NCBI GenBank assembly: GCA_024226535.1
Contig: JAAELP010000127.1
Span: 1 to 64,000, forward strand
Origin: Planctomycetota bacterium
GTDB taxonomy: Bacteria; Planctomycetota; Phycisphaerae; Phycisphaerales; SM1A02
Direction of reading: 5' to 3'
Length of the DNA: 64,000 nucleotides
The notes beneath the pieces were generated by a model. The model was given only the letters and a program-made list of their open reading frames with translations, did no database searches and had not been told where the DNA came from. Each line of letters opens with the position of its first letter. Positions within the stretch are counted from its first letter, which is position 1. The position numbers and the translations under genes are program-made. Below are positions 48,648-59,143 of the stretch, one piece after another.

Positions 48648-51218
48648 GTGGATGACCGAAGCGCCCGGGGCGAACCCGAGGAAGAGCGAGACGAGACCGC
48701 GCCCGCCGAGCGCTCCGACCCCGCCGAGGACCTCTTCGACGACGAGCTCGACGCCTTCGCCGAGGGGCGGAGCGAGTGGACCGCGTGGGGGAACCTCTGG
48801 CAGGTCCCGGCGATCCTCCTGAGCATCATCCTCATCGCGCTGGGCATCGCCGTCGCGAGCCACCGAGCTCCGACCGACGACTTCGGCGGCGCGCTCGACC
48901 AGGTCTCCCGGCTCATCGGCGCCGGCATGTTCGACGACGCGCAAGTCCTGCTGGAGACCACGCTCCTGGAGAACCTCGAGCTGGCGACGGGGCCCGAGCG
49001 GGCGCGGTACCACGCGACGGTCGCCGACTGGCTCGCCGAGTCGCAGGTGGCGTCGGGGGTCAGCACGCCGGAGAACAACCTCGCCCTCGCCGAGCAGTAC
49101 GGCCGCGCGGTGGAGCTGGGGATGGTCCTGAGCCCGGTCCGGCACGAACGCTGGGGCAATGCCCTCATCGACACCGGCGAGATCGCCGCCGCCCGCGAGC
49201 GGCTCGCCGAGCTGGAGGGGATCGGGGTCACCGACGAAGGAGGCGCCGACGCCCGGGTCCGGCGCAACCGCCTGCTGCGGCGTCTCGTGGAGCGCAGCCT
49301 CGCGAGCGATGACTTCGATGCCGACGCCGTCCTCGCCGGACTGGAGCAGTACCGCGCCGACCCGATGCTCGGCCCGCAAGACGTGGCGTGGATCGTCGCC
49401 CGGCAGGCGGAGCTGAGGCTGGAGTCGAACGAGGCGGCCGAGGCGGTCGAGCGTCTGCTCATCGACATGCGCCGGCTCGAGGACCACGTCGACGAGCTCG
49501 CCGAGGGCACCTTCAGCGAGCTGTACCTGCTGCTCGGACGGGCGTACTACGACCTCGGACGCTACGCCGACGCCGAGTTCAACCTCGCCCGGGCTGCCGA
49601 GCGTGTTCAGGGCGCCGAGTACCGGCAGGCGGAGGTGCTCCTGTACCTCGGCCGCCTCGACGTCGCCCTGGGGCGGGTGGACGCCGCCCACGAGATCTTC
49701 GACGAGATCATCCGCGACTTCGTGGGCGCCGACGCCCACCTGCCCGCGACGCTCGGCCGCGCGGAGACCGCGAGCATTCGCGGCGACCACGAAGCGAGCC
49801 TCACCGACTTCCGGGCGGTCGTCGCTCGTCTCACGGCGGGGGAGCACCGGCGCGGTCTGACCCGGCGCGGCGTCGCCGCGAGCCTGACCGATCGGCACGA
49901 CGCGGCGCTGACCCTCGGCGACCTCGACCTGGCTCTCCGCTACGTGTCGCTCGCTGAATCCCTCTTCAGCGAGGTCGACGTCCCGGTGGACGTGCTCTAC
50001 CGGATCGCCTCCACGTCGCGACAGATCGCCGATGACGTCATGCGCGAGGGGCTCGAGGCCGTCGAGGGGCCGCGGACGATCGACGAGGTCGATCCCGAGA
50101 TCCGTCACCTCGCCAGCACCAGGTACGAACGCGCCGGTGCCTACTTCATCCGGCACGCCAAGACGCTCACCGCCGTTCCCGGCGCCGACCGCCAGTGGGC
50201 CGACTCGCTGTGGCTCAGCGGCGACAGCTACGACCTCGCTGGTCATCGCGACATCGCGATCAAGCACTTCATCGAGTACATCGCCGGCCGTCCCATCGAC
50301 GATCCGCGGCGGGCCGAGGTCACCTTCCGGCTCGCCCAGGCCCACCAGGCCGAGCTGGATCTCGAGGCGGCCGCCGCCGCGTACGAGAAGGTGATCGAGG
50401 AACATCCGCGCAGCCCGTTCGGCACCCGCAGCCATGTGCCGCTCGCGCGGTGCTACGTCGGGCTCGATCGCGGGCCCGATGCGGAGCGCCAGCTCCTTCA
50501 GGTCGTCGACGGCCGTCAGGGCGCGCAGAACCCGATCATGCCCGACGCCGTCGATTACCGCGACGCGCTCATCGAGCTGGGCCGTCTCTACTACGACGGC
50601 GGCGAGTTCGTGAAGGCGATCGAGCGTCTGACATCGGCGGCGTCGCGGTATCCCGACGACCCGCGGCTCAACGACATCCGGTATCGGCTCGCCGACAGCT
50701 ACCGGCGCCGCAGCCAGGACCTGCGGGCTGCCAACGAGGCCCAGACCACGGACTCGCCGGAGGAGGTTCAGCGCCGGGACCAGCTCGCCCGCGAGCATCT
50801 CGAGACGGCGCTCGACCTGTTCTCGATGGTGTGCGACGGGTACGGCCAGCAGGACGAGCAGCGTCTGAACCGAACGCAACGCGATGCGCTCCGTCACGCC
50901 ATGTCCTACCGGGCCGACTGCGCGTTCACGCTCGGCCAAACCGAGCTGGCGGCGCAGTTCTTCGACCAGGTGGCGCGCCGCTACAGCGATCATCACTCGT
51001 CCATGCACGCGCTCGTGCAGATCATCAACGCCTACATGAAGCTCGGGAGAACGAAGGACGCGGAGATCGCGCACCACAACGCGATGATCCGCCTGCGCCA
51101 GCTCCCCGACGATGCCTTCGACGATCCCGGCGCGCTCATGGACCGAGATGCGTGGGAGCAGTGGCTTCGCAATCGACCGCTCGGGTCGGCCGCGTCGGCG
51201 ACGGGATCCGGCAACTGA
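48648..51218 (+). CDS. Membrane-anchored TPR-repeat protein
   Basis: An 856-aa protein. The start is GTG with AGAGAGGA about nine bases before it. Residues 1-50 are acidic (DETAPAERSDPAEDLFDDELDAFAEGR), followed by one transmembrane helix (VPAILLSIILIALGIAVAS, about 53-71). The rest is a helical-repeat array of tetratricopeptide type (for example YLLLGRAYYDLGRYADAEFNLARAAE, VLLYLGRLDVALGRVDAAHEIFDEII, DVALIELGRLYYDGGEFVKAIERL). The role is probably scaffolding in the envelope. It lies directly ahead of the flagellar cluster on the same strand, so a link to assembly or placement of the motor is possible but unproved. Confidence 0.72.
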   Translation: MDDRSARGEPEEERDETAPAERSDPAEDLFDDELDAFAEGRSEWTAWGNLWQVPAILLSIILIALGIAVASHRAPTDDFGGALDQVSRLIGAGMFDDAQVLLETTLLENLELATGPERARYHATVADWLAESQVASGVSTPENNLALAEQYGRAVELGMVLSPVRHERWGNALIDTGEIAAARERLAELEGIGVTDEGGADARVRRNRLLRRLVERSLASDDFDADAVLAGLEQYRADPMLGPQDVAWIVARQAELRLESNEAAEAVERLLIDMRRLEDHVDELAEGTFSELYLLLGRAYYDLGRYADAEFNLARAAERVQGAEYRQAEVLLYLGRLDVALGRVDAAHEIFDEIIRDFVGADAHLPATLGRAETASIRGDHEASLTDFRAVVARLTAGEHRRGLTRRGVAASLTDRHDAALTLGDLDLALRYVSLAESLFSEVDVPVDVLYRIASTSRQIADDVMREGLEAVEGPRTIDEVDPEIRHLASTRYERAGAYFIRHAKTLTAVPGADRQWADSLWLSGDSYDLAGHRDIAIKHFIEYIAGRPIDDPRRAEVTFRLAQAHQAELDLEAAAAAYEKVIEEHPRSPFGTRSHVPLARCYVGLDRGPDAERQLLQVVDGRQGAQNPIMPDAVDYRDALIELGRLYYDGGEFVKAIERLTSAASRYPDDPRLNDIRYRLADSYRRRSQDLRAANEAQTTDSPEEVQRRDQLAREHLETALDLFSMVCDGYGQQDEQRLNRTQRDALRHAMSYRADCAFTLGQTELAAQFFDQVARRYSDHHSSMHALVQIINAYMKLGRTKDAEIAHHNAMIRLRQLPDDAFDDPGALMDRDAWEQWLRNRPLGSAASATGSGN

Positions 51219-51247
51219 GACCGGCCGCGGGCCGGAAAGGGTATCGC

Positions 51248-51721
51248 ATGATCGAACAACCGAAGCCCACGACGGAGACCGCCTGGTCCGACGAGCTGCT
51301 TGCGGTGCTCGAACGCCAGCACGCCCTCGTGGAGGAGCTTGCCGGCCTGGCGTCGCGGCAGGCGGCGCTCGTCGAGCGACGCCAGACCGACGCCCTGCTC
51401 GCGCTGCTCGACGATCGCGAACGCATCATCACGCAGTTCACCAGGTCGCAGGCGGAGATGACCCGGTTCACCGAGGACCTCGACACGCGTCTCGGCGCGG
51501 TGGACGACGCCGAGCGGACCCGCATCCAGACCTTGATGGGCCAGATCGGCGACCGTCTCACGGAGGTCATGCAACGCGACGCCGAGGACCAGCAGGTGCT
51601 CGAGACGGCGCGGGGCGAGGTGAAGTCGGAGCTGTCCACGCTGAACCGGAGCCGGCAGGCCCGGCACGCGTACCAGGGCGGTGGTCCCGGCGCGAACCGG
51701 TTCGCGGACGAGCGGGGATGA
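51248..51721 (+). CDS. FlgN-like flagellar chaperone
   Basis: A 157-aa mainly helical protein. The sequence WSDELLAVLERQHALVEELAGLASRQAALVERRQTDALLALLDDRERIITQF and DRLTEVMQRDAEDQQVLETARGEVKSEL fits the FlgN family, whose members bind hook-associated proteins FlgK and FlgL before export. The C-terminus ends in a flexible Gly-rich segment (NRSRQARHAYQGGGPGANRF). It starts a tight gene run: kinase, sigma54 activator and basal-body genes follow. An open frame extends upstream as a shadow of the TPR gene. The assignment rests on pattern and place. Confidence 0.75.
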   Translation: MIEQPKPTTETAWSDELLAVLERQHALVEELAGLASRQAALVERRQTDALLALLDDRERIITQFTRSQAEMTRFTEDLDTRLGAVDDAERTRIQTLMGQIGDRLTEVMQRDAEDQQVLETARGEVKSELSTLNRSRQARHAYQGGGPGANRFADERG

Positions 51722-51725
51722 AGGC

Positions 51726-52696
51726 ATGAGCGCGCTGAGTACCAAGACGATCATGAACGACGGGAGCGCGCCGCCGCTCGCGCCGACGATCGCCGTCGAC
51801 GACCTGGAGAACCTGCTCCGGTCGGTGGACGAGACGACGCGTCAGCTCCAGCGCACCCATGTCACGCTCCAGAGCGAGGTCTCGCGTCTCCAGGACGAAC
51901 TGGCCGAGGCGAACGCCCAGCTTCGCCGCTCCCGCGCCCTCGCGGCGCTGGGCGAGATGGCCGCCGGCATCGCGCACGAGATCCGCAATCCGCTCGGCGC
52001 CATTCGCCTCAACGCCCAGATGCTCGCCGACGACCTCCGCGAGGCGCCTGAGCAGTCGCAGCTCTGCGCCCGCATCGGCAACGCCGTGCAGAGCATGGAC
52101 GCGATCGTACGTGACGTGCTCATGTTCGCCCGCGAGATGCGGACGCGGCCCCTGGTGACGACCGCGCCGGAGCTCGTCGACCGCGCGCTCGCCGACGCGG
52201 AGGCCCTGCTTGCGTCCGCCGGCGTCGAGCCGATCCGCGAGGACGCGGCGGGGGCGTGCCGGGTCGAGGCGGACGCGGGACTGGTCATCCAGGCCATCGG
52301 CAACGTCATTCGCAACTCGATCGAGGCGATGCACGAGGTGGAGGACACCGCCGGGCGTCTCGTCATCCGCACCGACCGACGCCGGGTCCGCATGCCCGAC
52401 GGCAGCCGTCCCGTTCGCGTGGTGATCACCGTCGAGGACAGCGGGCCGGGCATCCCGGCCGAGGTGGTCGAGCGCATGTTCAACCCGTTCTTTACGACGA
52501 GGGCGACCGGGACCGGCCTTGGTCTCGCGATCGTCCATCGAATCGTCGACGCGCACGGCGGGCACGTGCGCGTTCGCGACGCGCGCCTCGGCGGCGCGAG
52601 CGTCGAGCTATGTCTCCCGCCGACGGCCGGCGTGCCGGCGGCGGCCGCGCCGGAGCCCGCGGCGTGTCGAACCGAACCCGTTGGAGAGCATGTCTG

Positions 52697-52697
<1 letters not shown>
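51726..52697 (+). CDS. Cytosolic histidine kinase, FlrB/NtrB-like
   Basis: A 323-aa kinase with no membrane segment and only a coiled-coil region before the catalytic core (TTRQLQRTHVTLQSEVSRLQDELAEANAQL, about residues 38-66). The H-box is GEMAAGIAHEIRNPLGAIRLNAQML with the phosphate-accepting His84. The ATPase part has an N-box (QAIGNVIRNSIEAM), G1 (VEDSGPGIP) and F/G2 (FNPFFTTRATGTGLGLAIVHRI). The protein resembles the FlrB type that controls flagellar genes. TGATG couples it to the response regulator downstream. What it senses is unknown. Confidence 0.88.
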
Positions 52698-54136
<1,439 letters not shown>

Positions 54137-54234
54137 TGCCGATTCGCGCATGATCCGCGCGTTCGGATCGACGCCGCGCAAGAGCCGCGCTCCGGAACCG
54201 ACGCCCGGCGCCCGGTCACGGCGGTGGGGCGATC

Positions 54235-54248
54235 GGCCTGTCGTTTGC
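54235..54248 (+). promoter_or_regulatory. Candidate sigma54 promoter of the flgB cluster
   Basis: GG at 54235-54236, ten bases, then GC at 54247-54248, giving CGGCCTGTCGTTTGC with the conserved TTGC at the -12 side. This is the exact GG-N10-GC spacing that sigma54 requires. The -24 side matches less well (CGGCCT instead of TGGCAC). It would start transcription about 12 bases further on, near 54260, just ahead of a GGGGAGGG ribosome-binding site for flgB. Confidence 0.62.
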
Positions 54249-54271
54249 GGGTTCGGGGAGGGATGCCCGGA

Positions 54272-54709
54272 ATGATCGACGGTTTGACCAACGCGGATGC
54301 CCTCCCGGCGCTCGAACGGCTCGTCCAGTTCGCGGGCGGTCGCCACCGCCTCATCGTGCACAACATCGCGAACATCGACACGCCGCACTTCCGGCCCACC
54401 GACGTGTCCGTCGAGGACTTCCAGTCCCGCCTCGGGGCGGCGATCGACCGGCGTCGCGAGCGGCCCGGCGGGATGGGCGGGGGACCCCTGGAGCCGGAAT
54501 CGTCGCGCGAGATCGAGTTCGGCTCCGATGGCATCACCCTCCGACCCGAGCCGACCGGCGACAACATCCTCTTCCACGATCGCAACGACCGCGACGCCGA
54601 GCGGTTGACGCAGGACCTCGTGGAGAACTTCATGACGTTCCGCATGGCCTCGGAGTTGCTGCGGAACCGGTACGACCTGATCAACACCGCGATTCGAGGG
54701 CGGATCTGA
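54272..54709 (+). CDS. flgB: Flagellar basal-body rod protein FlgB
   Basis: Proximal rod subunit (145 aa), the first rod protein beyond the MS ring. LVQFAGGRHRLIVHNIANIDTPHFRPTDVSVEDFQ is the usual N-terminal rod motif, and ENFMTFRMASELLRNRYDLINTAIRGRI is the C-terminal helix used for packing. Two ATGs are near (54263, 54272); GGGAGGG is too close to the first, so the second is preferred. It leads the flgB-flgC-fliE-fliF group. Confidence 0.92.
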   Translation: MIDGLTNADALPALERLVQFAGGRHRLIVHNIANIDTPHFRPTDVSVEDFQSRLGAAIDRRRERPGGMGGGPLEPESSREIEFGSDGITLRPEPTGDNILFHDRNDRDAERLTQDLVENFMTFRMASELLRNRYDLINTAIRGRI

Positions 54710-54728
54710 TGAATGAGGCGCGATCCTG

Positions 54729-55133
54729 ATGTACGGCTCCCTCGACATCTCGACCTCCGGCCTCGTCGCCCAGCGGACGCGTCTGACCGTGTCGTCGGCC
54801 AACCTCGCCAACGCGCGAACGATCCTCAACGCCGACGGCGGCTACGAGCCCTACCGCCGGCGGACGGCGGTGATGGCCGAGGGCGATCCGCACGCCGGCT
54901 CCGATCGCGGCGTGCACATCGCGGCGATCGAGATCGACGACGGACCGCTTCGCGCCGAGTACCAACCGAGTTCGCCGTACGCGGACGGCGACGGATACGT
55001 CCACTACCCCAACGTCAACGGCGTGGTCGAGCAGATGAACGCGATGGAGGCGCTCCGCTCGTACGAGGCGAACATCGCGGCGATCGAGGCCACCAAGTCG
55101 ATGATCAGCGTTGCGCTCCAGATGATCGCATAA
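54729..55133 (+). CDS. flgC: Flagellar basal-body rod protein FlgC
   Basis: Rod subunit of 134 aa (normal length). The opening MYGSLDISTSGLVAQRTRLTVSSANLANARTI carries the rod motif with the conserved ASxNLAN in the form SSANLANA. The middle contains YEPYRRRTAVM and GYVHYPNVNGVVEQMNAMEALRSYEANIAAIEATKSMI, the C-terminal helix. It follows flgB after 19 bp and precedes fliE after 9 bp. Confidence 0.95.
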   Translation: MYGSLDISTSGLVAQRTRLTVSSANLANARTILNADGGYEPYRRRTAVMAEGDPHAGSDRGVHIAAIEIDDGPLRAEYQPSSPYADGDGYVHYPNVNGVVEQMNAMEALRSYEANIAAIEATKSMISVALQMIA

Positions 55134-55142
55134 GGCACTCCC

Positions 55143-55466
55143 ATGACCGACCCCCTTGGACTCATCGCACACGGCGCTTCGATCGATCCCACCGCTCCCG
55201 CCTCCCGGCGTCTCACGCCGGACGCGGGTCTGCCGCAGACGGCGGGGCCCGGGTTCAAGGAGCTGCTCCAGGAGGAGATCGCGAAGGTGAACGAGCTTCA
55301 GCGCGACGCGAACGAGGCCGCCGAGGATGTCGTCGCCGGCCGGCGCGACGACATCGAGGGCGTGCTCCTCGCCACCCAGAAGGCGGACACCGCGTTCCGC
55401 ATGCTGCTCCAGGTTCGGAACAAGGTGATGGATGCCTACGAGGAAGTGAAGCAGATCCGCGTCTGA
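55143..55466 (+). CDS. fliE: Flagellar hook-basal body complex protein FliE
   Basis: Joins the MS ring to the rod and is exported before the rod proteins (107 aa). The C-terminal helix is characteristic: FKELLQEEIAKVNELQRDANEAAEDVVAGRRDDIEGVLLATQKADTAFRMLLQVRNKVMDAYEEVKQIRV, with the QKAxxxFxxLLQVRNKxxxAYxEIM pattern. A 40-residue Pro-rich N-terminus precedes it. It sits between flgC and fliF, as in most flagellar clusters. Confidence 0.95.
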   Translation: MTDPLGLIAHGASIDPTAPASRRLTPDAGLPQTAGPGFKELLQEEIAKVNELQRDANEAAEDVVAGRRDDIEGVLLATQKADTAFRMLLQVRNKVMDAYEEVKQIRV

Positions 55467-55582
55467 CGTTGGATCTGGGAGCCCCGGTGAGCGGTCGCCC
55501 GAGGATGACGGCGACCACCACCCGAGCCGGCGACGGTGGAGACGGGGCGAACTAGCGGCACGCACGGCATGGAGGCCGGTTG

Positions 55583-57271
55583 ATGCTCGGACTCGACAGG
55601 ACATTCCGAACGATCGCAGGCCAGGTCAGCGGCTTCTCGCCGACGGCGCGCCTGCTCGTGGGCGCGATCCTCGTGATCATGATGATGGCCCTCGTGATGG
55701 TGGCCATGGTGACGGGGCGGGCCGAGATGGTCCCGCTCGGTCTCGGCGGCAACCTCACCCCCGAAGTGCGAACGCGGGCGATCAGCTACCTCGACGAGCG
55801 CCGGGTCGAGTGGGTGGAGGCCGCCAACGGCGACGTGCTGGTGCCCCTCGATCAGAAGTACGCCGTGCTCGCCCAGCTCACCGAGAACGAGCTGATCACC
55901 ACCGACCAGATCAACTTCAAATCCATCATCGAGGACGACAGCCCCTTCCTCGATCGCAGCACCAAGGCGCAGCGCTACCTCGTGGCGAAGATGAACGAGG
56001 TCGCGCGGATGATCGGGGCGCTGGAAGGCGTTCAGCAGGCTGACGTCATGATCGACCAGCCGGATCGTCCCGGCGGCTTCGGCATCACCCGCATCGAGCC
56101 GACCGCGTCGGTCTCCGTGCGTACGCGCAGCGGGGCGCTCACGCGTTCGCGTGCCGACGCGATCGCCCGCATGGTGGCCGGGGCGCACGCCGAACTGAAG
56201 GTGGGCAACGTCATCGTCGTCGACGCTCGCTCCGGACGCACGGTGACGGCGCGGACGCCCGGGGACCTCGCCGCCAGCGAGCACCTCGAGCAGAAGAAGG
56301 AGCAGGAGCGCTATCACCACAACAAGATCGCGGAGTTCCTGAACTACATTCCGAATGTCCGCGTCGCCGTGAACGCTCAGGTGGACGGCAGCGAAGTGGT
56401 GCGGAAGACGGTTGGAGTGGACGAGGCCAAGCACGGCACCATGGAGACGCGGAGCCGCGACTTCTCCTCGACGAACGCGACTCAGGCGGCCGAGCCGGGC
56501 GTCCGCGCCAACGCGGGCGAGGCGATCGCCGCCGGCCGCAACCGATCGTCGAGCATGACCGAGACGGAGGGGCTGGAGAAGACGCTCCCCGTCTTCGGAA
56601 CGCAGGAGTCGACCATCAAGGGCGACCGCGGCTTCGCGACGAAGATCAACGCCACGATCAAGGTGCCTCGTTCCTGGTTCCTCCGGCTCTACCGGCAGGA
56701 GACGGGCGAGGAGGACGCCGACTCCACCTCGCCGCAGTTCCAGTCGCTCGTGGACGCCGAGGTCGAGAAGATCCGCGCCGACGTGGAGCCGCTCATCGAC
56801 ACGACGGCCCGCAACGGGGCCACGCTCGGCACCGTGGTGGTGAGCATGTTCACCGACTTCGACGCCGACGGCACCGTCGCGTCCGGGCTCGGGGGCGGGT
56901 TCGGCACCGTCGCGTCCGGCGCGACCGGCGGCGGCGGGGGGCTCGCGAGCGAGGGCCTGATCCGATCGGTGACCCTCGGGGCGCTGGCCGTGGTCAGCCT
57001 GCTGCTCATGTTCATGATGGTGCGCAAGGCGAGCCGGCAGGAGGAGATGCCCACGGCCGAGGAACTCGTGGGCATCCCGCCCGCGCTCGCCGAGGTGGAC
57101 GAGGCGCTCGTCGGAGAGGCCGACGAGACCGTCGCCGCGATGGAAGGTGTCGAGATCGACGAGGGGTCCGTACGCCGCTCGCAGATGCTCGAGCAGATCA
57201 ACGATCTTGCCCAGAACCGCTCCGACGAGGTGGCGGGGCTGCTGCGCAAGTGGATCAAGACGGACGACTGA
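55583..57271 (+). CDS. fliF: Flagellar MS-ring protein FliF
   Basis: Inner-membrane ring of the basal body (562 aa). Two membrane helices are seen: about residues 24-45 (LLVGAILVIMMMALVMVAM) and about 460-480 (SVTLGALAVVSLLLMFMMV). The first periplasmic part has the ring-building domain with LVAKMNEVARMIGALEGVQQADVMID (YscJ type). The C-terminal cytosolic tail (NDLAQNRSDEVAGLLRKWIK) binds FliG. ATG at 55583, after GGAGG with seven bases spacing, is preferred to a TTG three bases upstream. A Gly-rich loop (about 435-455) is unusually flexible. Confidence 0.95.
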   Translation: MLGLDRTFRTIAGQVSGFSPTARLLVGAILVIMMMALVMVAMVTGRAEMVPLGLGGNLTPEVRTRAISYLDERRVEWVEAANGDVLVPLDQKYAVLAQLTENELITTDQINFKSIIEDDSPFLDRSTKAQRYLVAKMNEVARMIGALEGVQQADVMIDQPDRPGGFGITRIEPTASVSVRTRSGALTRSRADAIARMVAGAHAELKVGNVIVVDARSGRTVTARTPGDLAASEHLEQKKEQERYHHNKIAEFLNYIPNVRVAVNAQVDGSEVVRKTVGVDEAKHGTMETRSRDFSSTNATQAAEPGVRANAGEAIAAGRNRSSSMTETEGLEKTLPVFGTQESTIKGDRGFATKINATIKVPRSWFLRLYRQETGEEDADSTSPQFQSLVDAEVEKIRADVEPLIDTTARNGATLGTVVVSMFTDFDADGTVASGLGGGFGTVASGATGGGGGLASEGLIRSVTLGALAVVSLLLMFMMVRKASRQEEMPTAEELVGIPPALAEVDEALVGEADETVAAMEGVEIDEGSVRRSQMLEQINDLAQNRSDEVAGLLRKWIKTDD

Positions 57272-57277
57272 TCGACC

Positions 57278-58312
57278 ATGCGCCCCGGACAGAAGCTGCC
57301 CAGCAAGGTGGAGGATCTCACCGGCGTCGCCAAGGCGGCGATCCTGCTGCTTGCCCTCGAGCACGACTCCGCCGGCGCGCTGCTCAAGGAACTGCCGTCG
57401 GAGATGGTCGAGGAGGTCACGCGCGTCCTCGCGTCGATCGGCGAGGTGCAGCGTGAGCTGTCCGACAAGGTCGTGGAGGAGTTCTACGCGATGCGCCTCG
57501 CGAGCCTCCACGCGAAGGAGGGCGGGCTCGACTACGCGCGCATGCTCGTCCGCGACGCGCTCGATCCGAAGATGGCCGACAAGGTCATCCAGCAGATGCA
57601 GACGCAGGTGCAGAAGACGCCCTTCTCCTTCCTCCAGAAGGCCGAGAGCGACAACCTGCTCACGTTCATCCAGGACGAGCACCCGCAGACGATCTCGCTC
57701 ATCATCAGCCACCTCTCGCACCACAAGGCGTCGGAGATCCTCGTGGGACTGCCCGAGCAGAAGCAGGTCGAGGTCGTGCGTCGCGTGGCGAACATGGAGC
57801 AGACGAACCCCGACGTCATTCGCCAGGTCGAGTCGGGCCTCGAGGCACGGCTTTCGAACATGCTCATGCACTCGATGGAGAAGGTCGGCGGCGTGGAGAC
57901 GGTGGCGGAGATCCTGAACCTCTGTGACCGCGGCACCGAGAAGACCATCCTCGAGGGCATCGAGGAGGAAGACCCGGACCTCGTCGAGGAGATCCGGCGT
58001 CTGATGTTCGTCTTCGAGGACATCCTCCTCGTCAACGACAAGGGCATCCAGTCGGTGCTCAAGGAGATCGAGAACGACGAGCTCATCCTCGGCCTCAAGA
58101 CCGCGAGCGAGGAACTCCAGCAGAAGATCTTCTCCAACATGTCCGCGCGGGCCACCGAGCTCATCAAGGAGGACATGGAGTACATGGGGCCGGTGCGTCT
58201 CAGCGACGTCGAATCCGCCCAGCAACGCATCGTGGACGTCGTGCGGCGCCTCGAGGAGAGCGGCGAGATCATCATCGCGGGCCGCGGCGGCGACAAGGAT
58301 CAGATCGTCTAA
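57278..58312 (+). CDS. fliG: Flagellar motor switch protein FliG
   Basis: Rotor component (344 aa) that interacts with MotA and FliF. Residues 10-110 form the FliF-binding domain (VAKAAILLLALEHDSAGALLKELPSEMVEEVTRVLASI). The middle has the EHPQTISLIISHL motif, and the C-terminal domain carries the torque helix (NVLVNDKGIQSVLKEIENDELILGLKTASEELQQKIFSNMSARA) and DVESAQQRIVDVVRRLEESGEI. Charged residues Lys/Glu/Asp that interact with MotA are present. fliF ends six bases upstream. Confidence 0.96.
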   Translation: MRPGQKLPSKVEDLTGVAKAAILLLALEHDSAGALLKELPSEMVEEVTRVLASIGEVQRELSDKVVEEFYAMRLASLHAKEGGLDYARMLVRDALDPKMADKVIQQMQTQVQKTPFSFLQKAESDNLLTFIQDEHPQTISLIISHLSHHKASEILVGLPEQKQVEVVRRVANMEQTNPDVIRQVESGLEARLSNMLMHSMEKVGGVETVAEILNLCDRGTEKTILEGIEEEDPDLVEEIRRLMFVFEDILLVNDKGIQSVLKEIENDELILGLKTASEELQQKIFSNMSARATELIKEDMEYMGPVRLSDVESAQQRIVDVVRRLEESGEIIIAGRGGDKDQIV

Positions 58313-58357
58313 GAGAGCGACGAAGCGACGGAGCGGCGAAGGGGTCGAGGTGCGGTT

Positions 58358-59143
58358 GTGGCGTTGATCAAGCGGGAACGCGCGGACGAACTTACCCAGC
58401 GGGCGATCGTGCTCGACCTGTCGGATCTCCGGCGCGAAGGGGAGCACATCATCGCCGCCGCGCACCGCGAGGCGGAGCGGGTCAGAGAGACCGCCCGGGA
58501 TCAGTCCGAGGAGTTGGTCGCGTCCGCGGATGATCGCGGGTACGCGCAGGGTCTGGAACGCGGGCTGGGCGAGGGACGCGAGCAGGGGCGTCGCGAGGGA
58601 AGCGAGGAGTCGAAGGTCGAGTACGCCGAACGGCTGGCCACGCTTCACGAGCAGTGGACGAGCGCGCTGGGCTCCTGGGACCTGCAACGCGAGGCGATGT
58701 TCCTCGCCGCTCACGAGGAGGTGCTCGGCTTCGCGATGGCGCTCGCCCGCAAGATCGTGCTGCGTCTGCCCGACGTCGATCCGACCGTCGTGCAGGACCA
58801 GGTGACCGAGGCGATGACGCGGCTGCTGAGACCGTCGGCGGTGACCGTCACCATCAACGCCGCCGACCGCGCGCTCGTCGACGACGTGCTGCCCGGGCTC
58901 CAGCAGCGGATCACGACGTGCCGGCACGCATACATCGAGGAGGACGAGACCGTCCGGCGCGGTGGATGCATCGTGCGCACAGAGCACGGCGCGATCGACG
59001 CCACGCTCGATCGGCAGCTCGACCGGATCGCCGACGCGCTGCTCGCGGGAGAGGCGCCGGGGCCGATGGCGAACGAAGATCCGGCCCACGAGCCGCGCGA
59101 AGAGGAGTCACCGGACCCGCCGGCCGGCGAGCCCGCGACATGA
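58358..59143 (+). CDS. fliH: Flagellar export component FliH (GTG start)
   Basis: Regulator and tether of the export ATPase (261 aa). The N-terminus has a coiled coil with the Gly-rich heptads (GYAQGLERGLGEGREQGRREGSEES) typical of FliH (GxxxG repeats). The C-terminal part resembles the F-ATPase delta-like domain (FAMALARKIVLRLPDVDPTVVQDQVTEAM). GTG at 58358 is used because no ATG fits. The final acidic tail (EDPAHEPREEESPD) is extra. Its stop overlaps the fliI start by four bases (ATGA). Confidence 0.9.
   Translation: MALIKRERADELTQRAIVLDLSDLRREGEHIIAAAHREAERVRETARDQSEELVASADDRGYAQGLERGLGEGREQGRREGSEESKVEYAERLATLHEQWTSALGSWDLQREAMFLAAHEEVLGFAMALARKIVLRLPDVDPTVVQDQVTEAMTRLLRPSAVTVTINAADRALVDDVLPGLQQRITTCRHAYIEEDETVRRGGCIVRTEHGAIDATLDRQLDRIADALLAGEAPGPMANEDPAHEPREEESPDPPAGEPAT

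Noticed and set aside
48570-51077. An 835-codon minus-strand frame opposite the TPR gene
   Set aside because: The TPR protein has consistent helical repeats and a membrane anchor, while this product is compositionally biased without domains.
55436-59089. A 1217-codon open frame on the minus strand across fliF, fliG and fliH
   Set aside because: It is antisense to three clear flagellar genes and its product is a low-complexity Arg/Leu/His/Asp mix; long antisense frames are normal at this GC content.
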